A stretch of 64,000 nucleotides of DNA, from the NCBI GenBank assembly GCA_004431415.1, contig QPMI01000515.1:62001-126000 (forward strand), written 5' to 3'. The first letter of the stretch is position 1. Every line of letters starts with the position of its first letter. The notes beneath the pieces are model-generated. The model saw only the letters and a program-made list of their open reading frames with translations, had not been told where the DNA came from and made no database searches. Both the position numbers and the translations under genes were made by a program. Below are positions 13,601 through 22,867 of this stretch, in pieces. Origin of the DNA: Cyanophora paradoxa (lineage: Eukaryota > Glaucocystophyceae > Cyanophorales > Cyanophoraceae).

Positions 13601-16600
13601 GCTCACGTGCACCGGCAACGGTATCACCCAGGTCGTAACAGCATCACCACTGGCGGGCGTCTCCAGCGCGGCACCAATGAACGTGACCGGCCTGCCGGAG
13701 ACGCCCACCAGCTACGACATCACCTGCAACGCTAGCCTCCCTTACGGCTCCGGGTCCGTAGCGGCGGCATCGATTGTCGTGCCCTCGGTAGCGGGTGCGC
13801 CGCTGCGCATGCGCTGGCATGCGCATATCGCCAGTGGCAGATGCTGAGTCGGGCCCGATCGCGCAGCCAAGGATGTGGCCAGCACGCTTGCGTTCAATGT
13901 GAGCGTGCTGAACGCCACAGCCGTCGTCACGACGCCCATCGTGTGGGCCTTGACCGACAGCGGGGCGGCGGACACGCCGGCGTACAAGAGCCTCACGGTG
14001 AACTGCGAGAGCAACGGCGTCATGCGCACAGCAGTGCTTGGGGTTCGCATTCCGAATGCGGCCACGACATCGGAGAGCGGACTGGTCATTACTGGCCTTC
14101 CGGACACTGCTTCGTATCACGTATATTGCACGGCCTCCCTGCTGTATTCGTATGCAGGGGTGGCGACCGGGTCCACGGCAGTGATTGGTGCGCTCTGCAG
14201 CTGCTCGCGATCGTCATTGACCGTCGCTGCAATTGCAGTCGCTGCCATTCCGTTCTTGCTTGACGCCCATGCGCAGTGCCGCACAAGGTTGTGGTGAACA
14301 ACTCCCTCTCCATGGCGGCTGCGCCCTCCTCGATCTCGTCCATCCTCGTCTCCGGCCTGGCGTGGACCCTCACGCCCGGCCTCTTCAGCACGCCCTCCTT
14401 CCCGAACCTCACCGTCGCCTGCACGTGGAACGGCGAGACGCGGACGGCCGTGCTGCAGGGCATCCCCGACGTGGCCACCTCGGCGCAAGCGATCAACGTC
14501 ACGGGCTTTACGCCGAGCACATCGTCGCACCCCGTGAGCTGCAGCGCGACTCTGTACTACTCGACGGGCGGACCCGCGACGGGTGCCGCCTCAACCGTGT
14601 CGACGGCCGGTGCGCGCGCCACGCGCTGGCGCGCTCGTGGAATACGTGCTGATTGCTGCGTGCAGCGACGTACTGCGTGGCGAGCAACGTCACGATGGCG
14701 TGCCCTGGCCTGACGGGCCTGGCCATCAACACGACCCTCATCCCGTCGTCGACCTCGTGGCACACGACCTCTTACGAGTGCATCCCGCCGGCTTTCGAGA
14801 CCGTCAGCGTATCTTGCACGGGGCCGAGGGCTGGCTCGGCGACGTACCAGCAGAACAGCACGGCGGGCGCTGTCGCGTCGAACGAGCCGTCGGCGTTCGT
14901 GGGTGTGGCCGTGCCGCCGCTGGCGGGGAGCGTGGCGTACCAGTGTCGGTCCACGCTGCACTATGTCGGGGTCCGCTTCAATGCAACCGCAGCGCATCTT
15001 GTGCAGGCAGCCATGTCGACGTGCGCCGTTCCTGCGGGTGCGCGCTGCCCAGCTGCCATGTCAGGTTCAGAATCCGGATCTGACTGCGTCAACCTGCAGC
15101 TCCGGTGCGCTTCGTGGCTGACAACGCACTAGCGTTGACCGTAACGCCGACCTCAACGACATCCGTTGCAACATCTTCAATCTCGTGGCTGCTGCTGCCT
15201 TCGGCCGGCGCGATCAACACCCCTGTGTACGGGAACATGACGCTCACGTGCACCGGCAACGGTATCACCCAGGTCGTAACAGCATCACCACTGGCGGGCG
15301 TCTCCAGCGCGGCACCAATGAACGTGACCGGCCTGCCGGAGACGCCCACCAGCTACGACATCACCTGCAACGCTAGCCTCCCTTACGGCTCCGGGTCCGT
15401 AGCGGCGGCATCGATTGTCGTGCCCTCGGTAGCGGGTGCGTCGATGCGCATGCGCTGGCATACGCATGGCAGATGTTGAGTGGGGCCCGATCGCGCAGCC
15501 AAGGATGTGGCCAGCACGCTTGCGTTCAATGTGAGCGTGCTGAACGCCACAGCCGTCGTCACGACGCCCATCGTGTGGGCCTTGACCGACAGCGGGGCGG
15601 CGGACACGCCGGCGTACAAGAGCCTCACGGTGAACTGCGAGAGCAACGGCGTCATGCGCGCAGCAGTGCTTGGGGTTCGCATTCCGAATGCGGCCACGAC
15701 GTCGGAGAGTGGGCTGGTCATTACTGGCCTTCCGGACACTGCTTCGTATCACGTATATTGCACGGCCTCCCTGCTGTATTCGTATGCAGGGGTGGCGACC
15801 GGGTCCACGGCAGTGATTGGTGCGCGCTGAAGCTGCTCGTGTCGTCGACCGTCGCTGAAATCTCAATCGCTGCCATTCCGTTCTTGCTTGACGCATGCGC
15901 AGTGTCGGACAAGACCGTGCTCAACAACTCCCTCTCCATGGCGGCTGCGCCCTCCTCGATCTCGTCCATCCTCGTCTCCGGCCTGGCGTGGACCCTCACG
16001 CCCGGCCTCTTCAGCACGCCCTCCTTCCCGAACCTCACCGTCGCCTGCACGTGGAACGGCGAGACGCGGACGGCCGTGCTGCAGGGCATCCCCGACGTGG
16101 CCACCTCGGCGCAAGCGATCAACGTCACGGGGTTCACGCCGAGCACATCGTCGCACCCCGTGAGCTGCAGCGCGACTCTGTACTACTCGACGGGCGGACC
16201 CGCGACGGGTGCTGCCTCAACCGTGTCGACGGCCGGTGCGCGTGCCGCGGGCCGGCGCGCTCGTGGAATACGCGCTGACCGCTGCGTGCAGCGACGTACT
16301 GCGTGGCGAGCAACGTCACGATGGCGTGCCCTGGCCTGACGGGCCTGGCCATCAACACGACCCTCATCCCGTCGTCGACCTCGTGGCACACGACCTCTTA
16401 CGAGTGCATCCCGCCGGCTTTCGAGACCGTCAGCGTATCTTGCACGGGGCCGAGGGCTGGCTCGGCGACGTACCAGCAGAACAGCACGGCGGGCGCTGTC
16501 GCGTCGAACGAGCCATCGGCGTTCGTGGGTGTGGCCGTGCCGCCGCTGGCGGGGAGCGTGGCGTACCAGTGTCGGTCCACGCTGCACTACGTTGGCACGG

Positions 16601-19600
16601 GCTACAACGCTAGCGAGGTCGCCCTGACGCAGTCAACGGCAACCACCTGTGTGGTACCGCCTGGTAAGTGTCTTTGCTTTGAGACGCTCGCCATGTAGCA
16701 CGGCTTACCGCGTTTTCCCTGCAGCCCCTATCCGCTGGGTAGTCGACGATAGGATTGCATTCTCCTTCGTTACGATATCCACGACCTCAATTCTCACGTC
16801 AGAGATTTCGTGGCTGTTGCCCGATAATGATGCGGTTGTGCGGGCAGTCGACACCCCTGTGTACGGGAACATGACGCTCGCGTGCACCGGCAACGGTGTC
16901 ACCGAGTTCGTTACCGCATCACCACTGGCGGGCGTCTCCAGCGCGGCACCAATGAACGTGACCGGCCTGCCGGAGACGCCCACCAGCTACGACATCACCT
17001 GCAACGCTAGCCTCCCTTACGGCTCCGGGTCCGTAGCGGCGGCATCGGTTGTCGTGCCCTCGGTAGCGGGTGCGCAGCTGCGCATGCGTTGGCATGCGCA
17101 TATCGCCAGTGGCAGATGCTGAGTCGGGCCGGATCGCGCAGCCAAGGATGTGGCCAGCACGCTTGCGTTCAATGTGAGCGTGCTGAACGCCACAGCCGTC
17201 GTCACGACGCCCATCGTGTGGGCCTTGACCGGCAGCGGGGCGGCGGACACGCCGGCGTACAAGAGCCTCACGGTGAACTGCGAGAGCAACGGCGTCATGC
17301 GCGAAGCAGTGCTTGGGGTTCGCATTCCGAATGCGGCCACGACGTCGGAGAGCGGACTGGTCATTACTGGCCTTCCGGACACTGCTTCGTATCACGTGTA
17401 TTGCACGGCCTCCCTGCTGTATTCGTATGCAGGGGTGGCGACCGGGTCCACGGCAGTGATTGGTGCGCTCTGCAGCTGCTCGCGATCGTCATTGACCGTC
17501 GCTGCAATTGCAGTCGCTGCCATTCCGTTCTTGCTTGACGCCCATGCGCAGTGCCGCACAAGGTTGTGGTGAACAACTCCCTCTCCATGGCGGCTGCGCC
17601 CTCCTCGATCTCGTCCATCCTCGTCTCCGGCCTGGCGTGGACCCTCACGCCCGGCCTCTTCAGCACGCCCACGTATTCGAACATTACGGTCGCATGCACA
17701 GTAAACGGATTGACTCTCGAAACTATCGTGAAGACTCTCGGTCCCGCGACCACACGGCCCGTGTCCGATTCTGCCGAAATCTCTGGCTTCCAGCCTGCCT
17801 TGATTTCACTCCCTGTCAACTGCACCGCGACTCTGTTTTACTCGTCTGGAGGGGCACGCCCGGCAGTCGGCTCAGCCTCTGCCATGTCGATCGCAGGTGC
17901 GCTCCAATATCTCTCGCGAAGCTGGTCGATCTATGTTAACACTTCTTGTAGCGCCTTACTGTACGCCGAGCCACGTCGCTGTCGCCTGTCCTGGTCTGAC
18001 GCGCCAGTCGATTCGCACTACATCCATTCCTTCGTCGACTTCCTGGCGCACGAACGTGCAGGAGTGCATTCCTCCCTCGTTCCGGACAGTCAGCGTTTCC
18101 TGCACGGGACCAGAGACGGGCTCGGCAACGCTCCAGCAGAACAGCACGGCGGGCGCTGTCGCGTCGAACGAGCCATCGGCGTTCGTGGGTGTGGTCGTGC
18201 CTCCGTTGGCGGGGAGCGTGGCTTACCAGTGCCGGTCGACGCTGCACTATGTTGGCGTGGGGCACGATAGCACTGTCGCGGCCTCAGTCGTCCAGGTAGA
18301 CCCTACAATTTGTTACGTTCCAGCTGGTAAACCGTGATCTTGCGATCGCCAGTGTTCGACTAATTCTGATTTACATCAATTTCCTTCTCGCAGCCCCCTA
18401 TCGCTGGGTGCTCGGCGACCTGCTCAGCTTTTCGGTGGCGCCAGCGAGCAACTCGACGGTTTCTATTTCGGACATCACGTGGTCTTTGCGGGCGATTGGC
18501 GCAATCGACTCGCCTGTTTACGGAAATCTCAGCATGGCATGCACGGCGGAAGGCACCTCGATTTCACAAACGCTGCTGGTGACTTCAATAGCGCCTGGCA
18601 GCTCGCACGTAAGCGCTTTCAATTTGACGGACACACCGGACACGTCCTCGTTCCCCGTTACTTGCATGGCACGTCTCCCTTATTTCCTGGAGAACGAACG
18701 CGAGTTTGAGGCACGTGGACGAGCTTCCTTTTCATGTGCGAGCCTGTACTGTTTACATTTTGCAGTCTATAGTTTCGCATGCACCGTTCTCACGTTTCGA
18801 GCTCTGATTTACTTCGCCGACAGTGCCGGACAAGACCGTCCTCAACAACTCCCTCTCAATTACGGCTGCGCCCTCCTCGATCTCGTCCATCCTCGTCTCC
18901 GGCCTGGCGTGGACCCTCACGCCCGGCCTTTTCAGCACGCCCTCCTTCCCGAACCTCACCGTCGCCTGCACGTGGAACGGCGAGACGCGGACGGCCGTGC
19001 TGCAGGGCATCCCCGACGTGGCCACCTCGGCGCAAGCGATCAACGTCACGGGCTTTACGCCGAGCACATCGTCGCACCCCGTGAGCTGCAGCGCGACTCT
19101 GTACTACTCGACGGGCGGACCCGCGACGGGTGCCGCCTCAACCGTGTCGACGGCCGGTGCGCGCGCCACGCGCTGGCGCGCTCGTGGAATACGTGCTGAT
19201 TGCTGCGTGCAGCGACGTACTGCGTGGCGAGCAACGTCACGATGGCGTGCCCTGGCCTGACGGGCCTGGCCATCAACACGACCCTCATCCCGTCGTCGAC
19301 CTCGTTCCACACGACCTCTTACGAGTGCATCCCGCCGGCTTTCGAGACCGTCAGCGTGTCCTGCACGGGGCCGAGTGCGGCCACGGGCTCGGCGACGTAC
19401 CAGCAGAACAGCACGGCGGGCGCTGTCGCGTCAAACGAGCCGTCGGCGTTCGTGGGTGTGGTCGTGCCTCCGTTGGCGGGGAGCGTGGCTTACCAGTGCC
19501 GGTCGACGCTTCACTACGTTGGCGCGGAGTACAACGCAACTAAAGCGATTGCGGCACAGCAAGCGCCGACTGCCTGCATTGTCCCCGCAGGTAAGCGCCC

Positions 19601-21183
19601 AAGTGTTTGCGTTAACTGTTAATTTCACACAGATGCTGACCTGCGCATGCCGTGCCCTTCCGCACAGCTCGCGCCCGGTTGGTGGCCGAGGACACTCTAA
19701 CCTTTTCGATCATTCCGATCTCAACGACGGCCGTGTCCACATCTTCCATCACATGGGCGCTCACAAAGCAGGGCGCCATCGACACGCCCGTCTACGGCAA
19801 GCTCGAGGTGACCTGCGCGGGGCTCTCCTCCAACGCGTCAGCCGCTGTCCTTTCCATTCCGGCGGCGTCCGCATCTGCTGCGCCCGTCAACGTGACCGGT
19901 CTCCCCGAGAGCTGGAAGGTCTACCGCATCTACTGCACCGCCGTCCTCGCCTACGGCGAGAACCGCACGGCTTCCGGCATCGCTTCGGCGCTGTCGCTGC
20001 TCAACGCCACTCTGAAGGACGCATCCAACGGCCAGGCGCTTCCGACGTACACCGCTACGCCCACGCCCAGTCCCAACGCGAACGCCTCGGCCCCTTCGAC
20101 GGCCTCCTCCACCATCAGAATCGGCAACCGAACCTACGAAGTGTCGGCTGACGGGAGCAGCGAGAACGAAATCGTGATCAGCATGCAGGAGCCCGTCGTT
20201 CAGATTCCGCAAAACGTGCGGCGCTCCTTGCTTTGCTCTAATTTGCGCATCCGAGCTTTGCCCGCAAATTAAACTGACCCCCGGCCCGGCAGGCGAGCGA
20301 CGAAATCGTGACCATCTCTTTGGAGGGACTTGTGGTGCGATGCGCTCCGCGCATGCGTTGCTACTGCTACGCCCAGCTCTACTGATTACTACGCGTGGCC
20401 CGCATGCGCAGAACGCGCGGAGCGGAGAGAACGAGGAGTCCGATGCCGGCGACGTCGAGGTATACTTGCTGAGCGGGGAGGGCGCACTCTCGGACAGCGA
20501 GGCGATAATGCTCGACGCCACGATGCAGAACAACGAAGTCCAATTCCGTGCGCGCCTTCCCACGCGCGTGCAGCAACTTATAATGAAGCTTGCTGCGCAA
20601 CGTCAACGGGCCAGGCCCCAGCCTGAAAACTGAAAATTCGAACGCGGCGCGCATGCAGGGGTGCCGTCGCTCAGCGAAGGCAAACGAAGGCGAGCACTGG
20701 CGCAGTTCGAGGCGGGCCGCGCGTACGACGTGCAGATCAAATCCAGCACCGACGCCTTCCCCTCGCTCCGCATCGCCAACGTGCGCAAGTGCCGCCTTAA
20801 GCTTGCAACTGCCCCTTGCCAGCTTTGGACTGAGCAGGCGGCGTGCGCGTCACTGCCGGCAGGCCCTCTCGTGGAGCTCGGAGGGCGGCGCCGGCTCCAG
20901 CTCCAGCTCCAGCGGCGCAGTCGAGTCGGCGTATGCGACCGCCGGCCCTGGCGATCGCGACTGGGCGCCGGCCGACGCAGACACAAACCCGTTCGCTCGC
21001 AGGATCAAGCTGCTTCAGAACTTCGTGCGCTCCGCATTTCAAGCTTTTAGGTTTCCGAATTTCCGGACTCATGGCGACCGCTCACAGGTGCTTCGCCCGC
21101 TCATGATAAGCCTGGGATTCGGCGGCCTTGTCGCGGTCCTCATCGTCATAATCGCCGGAGTCTGCCGCGTCGAGTTCGAGTAG
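653..21183 (+). CDS. Gene 1: giant modular type I membrane (surface) protein
   Basis: One continuous + strand gene of many short exons, of the order of 5,000 residues. Order: LamG-like domain; FN3-like domain; two Ig-like repeats; diverged A-B-C-D cassette; three copies of an unrecognised ~380-residue module L, followed by two, two and three Ig-like repeats; five tandem A-B-C-D-type cassettes; Ser/Ala/Asp stalk; transmembrane helix; four-residue cytoplasmic end (VEFE). Stop TAG is at 21,181. Exons join mostly in phase 1, so modules can be duplicated without frameshift, as in classical exon-shuffled extracellular proteins. N-x-S/T sites and paired cysteines are abundant, supporting a glycosylated, disulfide-bonded ectodomain. 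A role in adhesion, recognition or matrix is inferred. The 5' end is unresolved. The alternative that this is several adjacent genes is less likely because no internal stop-plus-new-signal-peptide was found. Confidence 0.8.
1741..2268 (+). CDS. Gene 1 exons: fibronectin type III-like domain
   Basis: Exons 1741-1920, 1989-2109 and 2185-2268. Reading across the junctions gives the FN3 signatures 'VYWGPSDPQGSAITKYTL' and 'WTYSFSVTAANGIGTSGAS', with the conserved Trp, the Pro-x-G-x-x-I turn and the Y-x-F-x-V-x-A-x-N-x-x-G C-terminal strand. Splice phases agree at each junction: AAG/TAC in phase 0, then a phase 1 junction restoring Gly before WTY. FN3 domains are extracellular spacers and ligand-binding modules. 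It links the LamG tip to the repeat rod. Confidence 0.75.
2330..3042 (+). CDS. Gene 1 exons: two Ig-like repeats
   Basis: Exons 2330-2668 and 2728-3042 each encode one ~105-residue repeat following the pattern T-S-V-x-x-x-x-(I/V)-S-W-(S/T)-L, then a first Cys (TCTS / VSCT), a G-(F/L)-P/T-(E/D) turn, and a second Cys before a (S/A)-T-(I/L) strand. Two conserved cysteines and one Trp per ~100 residues suggest an Ig- or FN3-like beta sandwich with one disulfide. I do not recognise a named family. Intron 2669-2727 starts GTGCCC and intron 3043-3098 starts GTAAGT. Confidence 0.65.
3099..4684 (+). CDS. Gene 1 exons: diverged A-B-C-D cassette
   Basis: Four one-exon domains: A 3099-3431 (VPDKTVLNNALSM...), B 3495-3869 (YCVQTAMTTLCPGVSG...), C 3947-4282 (RWVQGDALQFTVAATS...), D 4349-4684. 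The same order and the same four intron positions recur in the tandem cassettes from 12,636 onwards, but here sequence identity is clearly lower. A, C and D are two-Cys Ig-like repeats; B is longer, with about six Cys, and ends in an [AV]-P-[AP]-G segment. This looks like the older founder or an early duplicate of the later array. Confidence 0.7.
4750..6359 (+). CDS. Gene 1 exons: module L, copy 1
   Basis: Exons about 4750-4871, 4941-5139, 5215-5228, 5285-5385, 5443-5510, 5581-5690, 5758-5780, 5854-5940, 6001-6150 and 6225-6359. Landmarks in order: GWIFRGFGRAAFFVAHTGDS, RYYEWG, NSTCYDVNVGTAEQI, SVVFGGK/LFVAGGLRFD, FYDPAAAA, TSTAGWGTL, AVY/DGKLFYFG, DDLFYADLTG, GGGAWACGPMFFLARGG and a closing LQCGSYFVGS. 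Phase is consistent at most junctions, and the same sites are used in copy 3. About 380 residues, rich in aromatic and Gly residues. I recognise no named domain; the FGGKLFVAGG and KLFYFGGRD stretches hint at kelch-like blades, but no full propeller is evident. A lectin or enzyme-like fold is possible. Confidence 0.65.
6415..7221 (+). CDS. Gene 1 exons: two Ig-like repeats after module L1
   Basis: Exons 6415-6792 and 6859-7221. Each has the repeat signature: S-x-T-(A/S)-V-R-T-(T/S)-x-(L/I)-S-W, a first Cys in VVTCS/RVTCE, a G-(F/L)-P-(E/D) turn and a second Cys in IACN/IDCT. The first starts EANVSPLGVLMLSKRV, a linker that recurs after modules L2 and L3, so the L module and its first Ig-like repeat were duplicated as one block. 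The second carries an extra Ala/Asn-rich insertion before its G-L-P-D turn. Confidence 0.65.
7295..8781 (+). CDS. Gene 1 exons: module L, copy 2 (fewer introns)
   Basis: Exons about 7295-7412, 7505-7711, 7773-7868 (ending VVFGGK), 7945-8010, 8078-8202, 8262-8350, 8407-8571 and 8653-8781. The same landmarks appear as in copy 1: SRALFVAHTGEPYDD, RYYEWG, NSTCNDVNI, VVFGGK/LFMAGGWQFD, YYDPTAVDG, GAVYDSKLFYFG and GGGAWACGNLFFVARG. Two introns present in copies 1 and 3 are absent: the one before YYEWG, and the one splitting 'AVY/DGKLFYFG'. The copy is otherwise open and looks functional. Boundaries not shared with copy 1 are approximate. Confidence 0.6.
8853..9607 (+). CDS. Gene 1 exons: two Ig-like repeats after module L2
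   Basis: Exons 8853-9231 and 9273-9607. The first begins TETNVAPDGSALVSKRV, matching the linker after L1 and L3, and carries SPTSVRTTALSWTLT, two Cys and the G-F-P-E turn. The second carries TTVQTSVITWALS, a Cys in KLTC, a G-L-P-D turn and a Cys in VSCT. Introns start GTGAGC and GTGCGC. The repeats continue the pattern that each L module is followed by a string of beta-sandwich-like repeats. Confidence 0.65.
9668..11295 (+). CDS. Gene 1 exons: module L, copy 3
   Basis: Exons about 9668-9775, 9848-10,050, a 14-nt exon near 10,143-10,156 (YYEWG), 10,194-10,306, 10,370-10,431, 10,509-10,618, 10,686-10,709, 10,771-10,861, 10,937-11,091 and 11,161-11,295. Landmarks parallel copy 1: GWVFRGFGSRSFFVAHTGDG, YYEWG, NSTCNDVNVGTVEEI, SVVFGGK/LFVAGGLWFD, FYDPAAANS, AVY/DGKLFYFG, DDLFYADLNG, GGGAWTCGPLLFLARGS. 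It is closest to copy 1, including intron positions and some intron sequence (for example 'ATTCGAATTCCGTCGCGG' in both), indicating a fairly recent L1/L3 duplication or conversion. Confidence 0.6.
11359..12524 (+). CDS. Gene 1 exons: three Ig-like repeats after module L3
   Basis: Exons 11,359-11,727, 11,780-12,127 and 12,204-12,524. Each shows the repeat hallmarks: SSSVRTSAFSWRLS / QAPALAINWTLSA / TTSPISWMLSA, a first Cys in (V/L)-T/V-C, and a second Cys in (I/V)-V/T/Y-C-T. The last ends in SLIG before a GTGCGC intron that leads into the tandem A-B-C-D array. The third repeat lacks the usual G-L-P and has G-L-F-D instead. Confidence 0.65.
12636..14187 (+). repeat. Gene 1 tandem cassette 1 (A-B-C-D, coding)
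   Basis: Exons A 12,636-12,968, B 13,025-13,396, C 13,459-13,794, D 13,867-14,187. A begins VPDKVVVNNSLSM and carries WTLTPGLFSTP; B begins TYCVASNVTMACPG and has about six Cys; C begins PVRFVADNALALTV; D begins AKDVASTLAFNVSV. All introns are phase 1 (Gly or Ala split) with GTGCGC donors. With the following unit it forms a ~1.64-kb tandem repeat in which exons and introns are nearly identical. N-glycosylation sequons are frequent (NLT, NVT, NTT, NST, NAT). Confidence 0.8.
14277..15819 (+). repeat. Gene 1 tandem cassette 2 (A-B-C-D, coding)
   Basis: A copy of cassette 1 displaced by about 1,641 bp: A 14,277-14,609, B 14,666-15,037, C 15,100-15,435, D 15,499-15,819. Coding differences are few (YPNLT to FPNLT, TWTG to TWNG in A; TYKQ to TYQQ in B; AIDTP to AINTP in C). 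The C-D intron is shorter than in cassette 1, and the A-B intron has a distinct variant (GTGCGCGCCACGCGCTGG) that recurs in cassette 5. Confidence 0.8.
15903..17464 (+). repeat. Gene 1 tandem cassette 3 (A-B-C-D, mosaic)
   Basis: The A exon starts VSDKTVLNNSLSM. The A-B intron matches cassette 1 rather than cassette 2. B is identical to its neighbours until LHYVG, then changes abruptly to TGYNASEVALTQSTATTC. The start of C is also divergent (YRW/IRWVVDDRIAFSF), and identity resumes at DTPVYGNMTL. D matches cassettes 1 and 2. Such abrupt switches between near-identity and divergence inside one cassette indicate gene conversion or unequal crossing-over. Confidence 0.75.
17552..18717 (+). repeat. 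Gene 1 cassette 4 (A-B-C, no D)
   Basis: A starts like the other cassettes (VPHKVVVNNSLSM...GLFSTP), then diverges after the STP motif (TYSNITVACTVNGLTLE). B from about 17,953 (PYCTPSHVAVACPGLT) ends near 18,327 with VPAG. C starts about 18,394 (YRWVLGDLLSFSV) and ends near 18,710. No D domain is found between C and the next A at 18,824. The intervening 18,718-18,823 reads as an intron ending GCCGACAG. The mixed A exon is another chimera. Confidence 0.7.
18824..20015 (+). repeat. Gene 1 cassette 5 (A-B-C, no D)
   Basis: The A exon begins VPDKTVLNNSLSI. The A-B intron carries the cassette 2 variant. B from about 19,213 is nearly identical to cassettes 1-3 until a three-residue insertion (GPSAATGSATYQQ) and a distinct end (AEYNATKAIAAQQAP). 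C starts about 19,667 (ARLVAEDTLTFSI) and carries GAIDTPVYGKLEVTCAG, ending near ALSLLNATLK. It is followed directly by the membrane-proximal stalk, so the D domain is missing here also. Confidence 0.7.
20016..21183 (+). CDS. Gene 1 exons: stalk, transmembrane helix and C-terminus
   Basis: The C exon runs on into a Thr/Pro/Asn/Ala/Ser-rich linker and ends QIPQNV before a GTGCGG intron. Short exons follow: ASDEIVTISLEGLV (about 20,294-20,334), NARSGENEESDAGDVEVYLL (from about 20,412), SLSEGKRRRALAQFEAGRAY (from about 20,662), and a Ser-rich exon ending NPFARRIKLLQNF (to about 21,026). The last exon (21,089-21,183) encodes VLRPLMISLGFGGLVAVLIV and then IIAGVCRVEFE-stop, a single strongly hydrophobic helix with a tiny cytoplasmic end. 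This makes gene 1 a type I membrane protein, provided the N-terminus carries a signal peptide. Confidence 0.75.
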
Positions 21184-21430
21184 CCCCCCGAAACTCCATC
21201 CCCCCCTCCCGCCATTTGCATGAAACCCCCATATGCATGGCCACCCACCCACGCACCCGCCCCAGGCCGCGCGCACTGCTCGCTCGCTCGCCGGCCCTTC
21301 CGTCACTCCCTTTCCACGTTCCCCCCTCCCCTCCCCCCCTCCCCCCCCCTCGCCCTCCTCCTTCCCCCCTCCCCCTCGCTCCCGCAATTTGCAGTCCCCG
21401 CCTTCCTTGGCATATGAGCTAGTTCTTTAA
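21184..21430 (+). other. C/T-rich tract downstream of gene 1
   Basis: This stretch is dominated by CCCCTCCCC-type pyrimidine runs on the + strand (densest about 21,300-21,390), starting right after the gene 1 stop. It probably includes the 3' UTR. The open frames through it are Pro/Ser/Arg low-complexity translations. It resembles the pyrimidine tracts in the long introns of gene 2 and the thioredoxin gene. Confidence 0.5.
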
Positions 21431-22660
21431 ATATATATAGGACACGTCGCTTACACGATCAAGATCAAACATGATCACTAGATCTAGATGATCCTGTACA
21501 TGTGTCAGATTATGTAATTGTATGCAGATCATCGCGATCGGATGCAGCTTATGATTATAATGTAGCTTTGCTATTGCAATCGTTGTTTTCTAACGGACTC
21601 TTACTCTAAACATTGTACTGTAGCTTTGCTATTGCAATTATTTATCGGCCGGCCCGCCGGGCCGGGCCTGCACGCCTGAGGCGGATTCCTCAGAGCCGCT
21701 GAGCGCTCGAGCCCGAGGCTTTAGCTTAGGGCAGGGGCAGGCCCCCGCCGCCTGCGAGGGTGAGGTCAGGCGCGGGGCCCGGGGGCGATGCCGCGCCGCC
21801 CCTCGACGAGCCGCGCATCCGCGGGCGGGCGATTGCCGCTCGCGATCGCTCCGGGCACCACGGAAGGACGAGCCGAGCCGAGCCACGAGCGCCGCGGCGC
21901 CGCGGCGCCGCCGATCGCGAGGCGGCCGCCGATGCGCTCTGATTTCTTCCTCGCCCTCCGGATCCAAGGCTCATGGTCAGCTCAGCGGCTGGCCATATAT
22001 AAAGGCTCAGCGGCTCGAGCCTCGAGCCCGGCGCGGTCGCTGCACGTCGACGCGCTGGCGGGCCTGCAGTCGCTGGCGGCCGCGGCGCTCGGGCTCGGCG
22101 GGCGCGGCCTCACCGTTTACCTCTTCGCCGGGGGCCTCAAGCAGGTGGGCGACTCACTGAAACCAGTGAACCATGGCCAGTGAAAGAAGCTTAAACAATT
22201 AAGCGAAGCACATAAAAAGGAATCATTGAATCCAGATTGTGAGAGGGGAAGCAATGGAGTTCCTATATTTATATATATCTTCCTAACTTAGTAATGTGCT
22301 AATGGCAATATAAGAAGAGACTTAAATGTGCACTGAATGTGCAGGTGGGCGACTCGGCGACTAGAGCTCGCTGAACCAGCGAACCAGTGGAAGAAGTTCG
22401 CTTAAGCGATAAAAAGCAATCCAGATTGGAAGAAGGGAAGGATCGAAACATTTATTTATTGATAGAAGAAGAGCGGAATCTGCGTACTGAACATCACGTG
22501 CGCCCCTCGCCCGCGCAGAAATTCTCGGGCGTCCGCGCGCTGCGCTTCTGGACGCGGAGGGGCGGCTTCGGCAGGCGTCGTGGGATGGGCACATGATCAT
22601 ACATAACTTTAGTAGTATAATGATGCGCGCCGACTCGGTGAGATTCAAAGCAGCCTAGGC
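21431..22660. other. Intergenic DNA with possible decayed exons
   Basis: Bases 21,431-21,650 are AT-richer and hold the 20-mer TGTAGCTTTGCTATTGCAAT twice. From 21,640 to 22,150 the DNA is GC-rich; an exon-like stretch (SLHVDALAGLQSLAAAALGL, then GRGLTVYLFAGGLKQ) ends at a GTGGGC donor-like site near 22,145, and another (KFSGVRALRFWTRRGGF) follows an acceptor-like CGCGCAG near 22,519. Together they could be remnants of a small gene, but no start, stop or family could be established. Low confidence. Confidence 0.2.
22141..22444 (+). repeat. Imperfect direct duplication (~100 bp, spacing ~200 bp)
   Basis: GCAGGTGGGCGACTC at about 22,142 and 22,343 starts two related segments. Both continue with CTGAACCAG/CTGAAACCAGTGAACCA-like, GAAGAAGTTCGCTTAAGCGA / GAAGAAGCTTAAACAATTAAGCGA and AATCCAGATTG(T/G)-GAGGGGAAG stretches. 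The second copy has lost short internal pieces. The function is unknown. Confidence 0.55.
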
Positions 22661-22867
22661 CGCTCCGAGCTATCATAGTATAGACCTGCATCTTCCGTGT
22701 TGACTCAAATGTCCCCATCAGACTATATTTATGTTTCTTTATATCAGGCTACATCTTTATAATTATATCTCATAGTCTCGTCGAGCCTCGGACTCCGGGA
22801 GAGAGTTTAAATCATTCTGAATCGATATCATCGTAGTAGTAGTATCAGGTGAATTCCCCAAGTTCAT

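Noticed and set aside
15473-16339. 288-codon + strand ORF spanning D, intron and A
   Set aside because: It joins an out-of-frame reading of domain D to the real A exon through an intron; the exon model with phase 1 junctions explains the sequence better.
12636-20015. Tandem cassettes as an assembly artefact
   Set aside because: Cassettes differ at specific codons and introns, and cassettes 4 and 5 have a different domain content, which collapsed or duplicated contigs would not produce. Long reads would still be a fair check.
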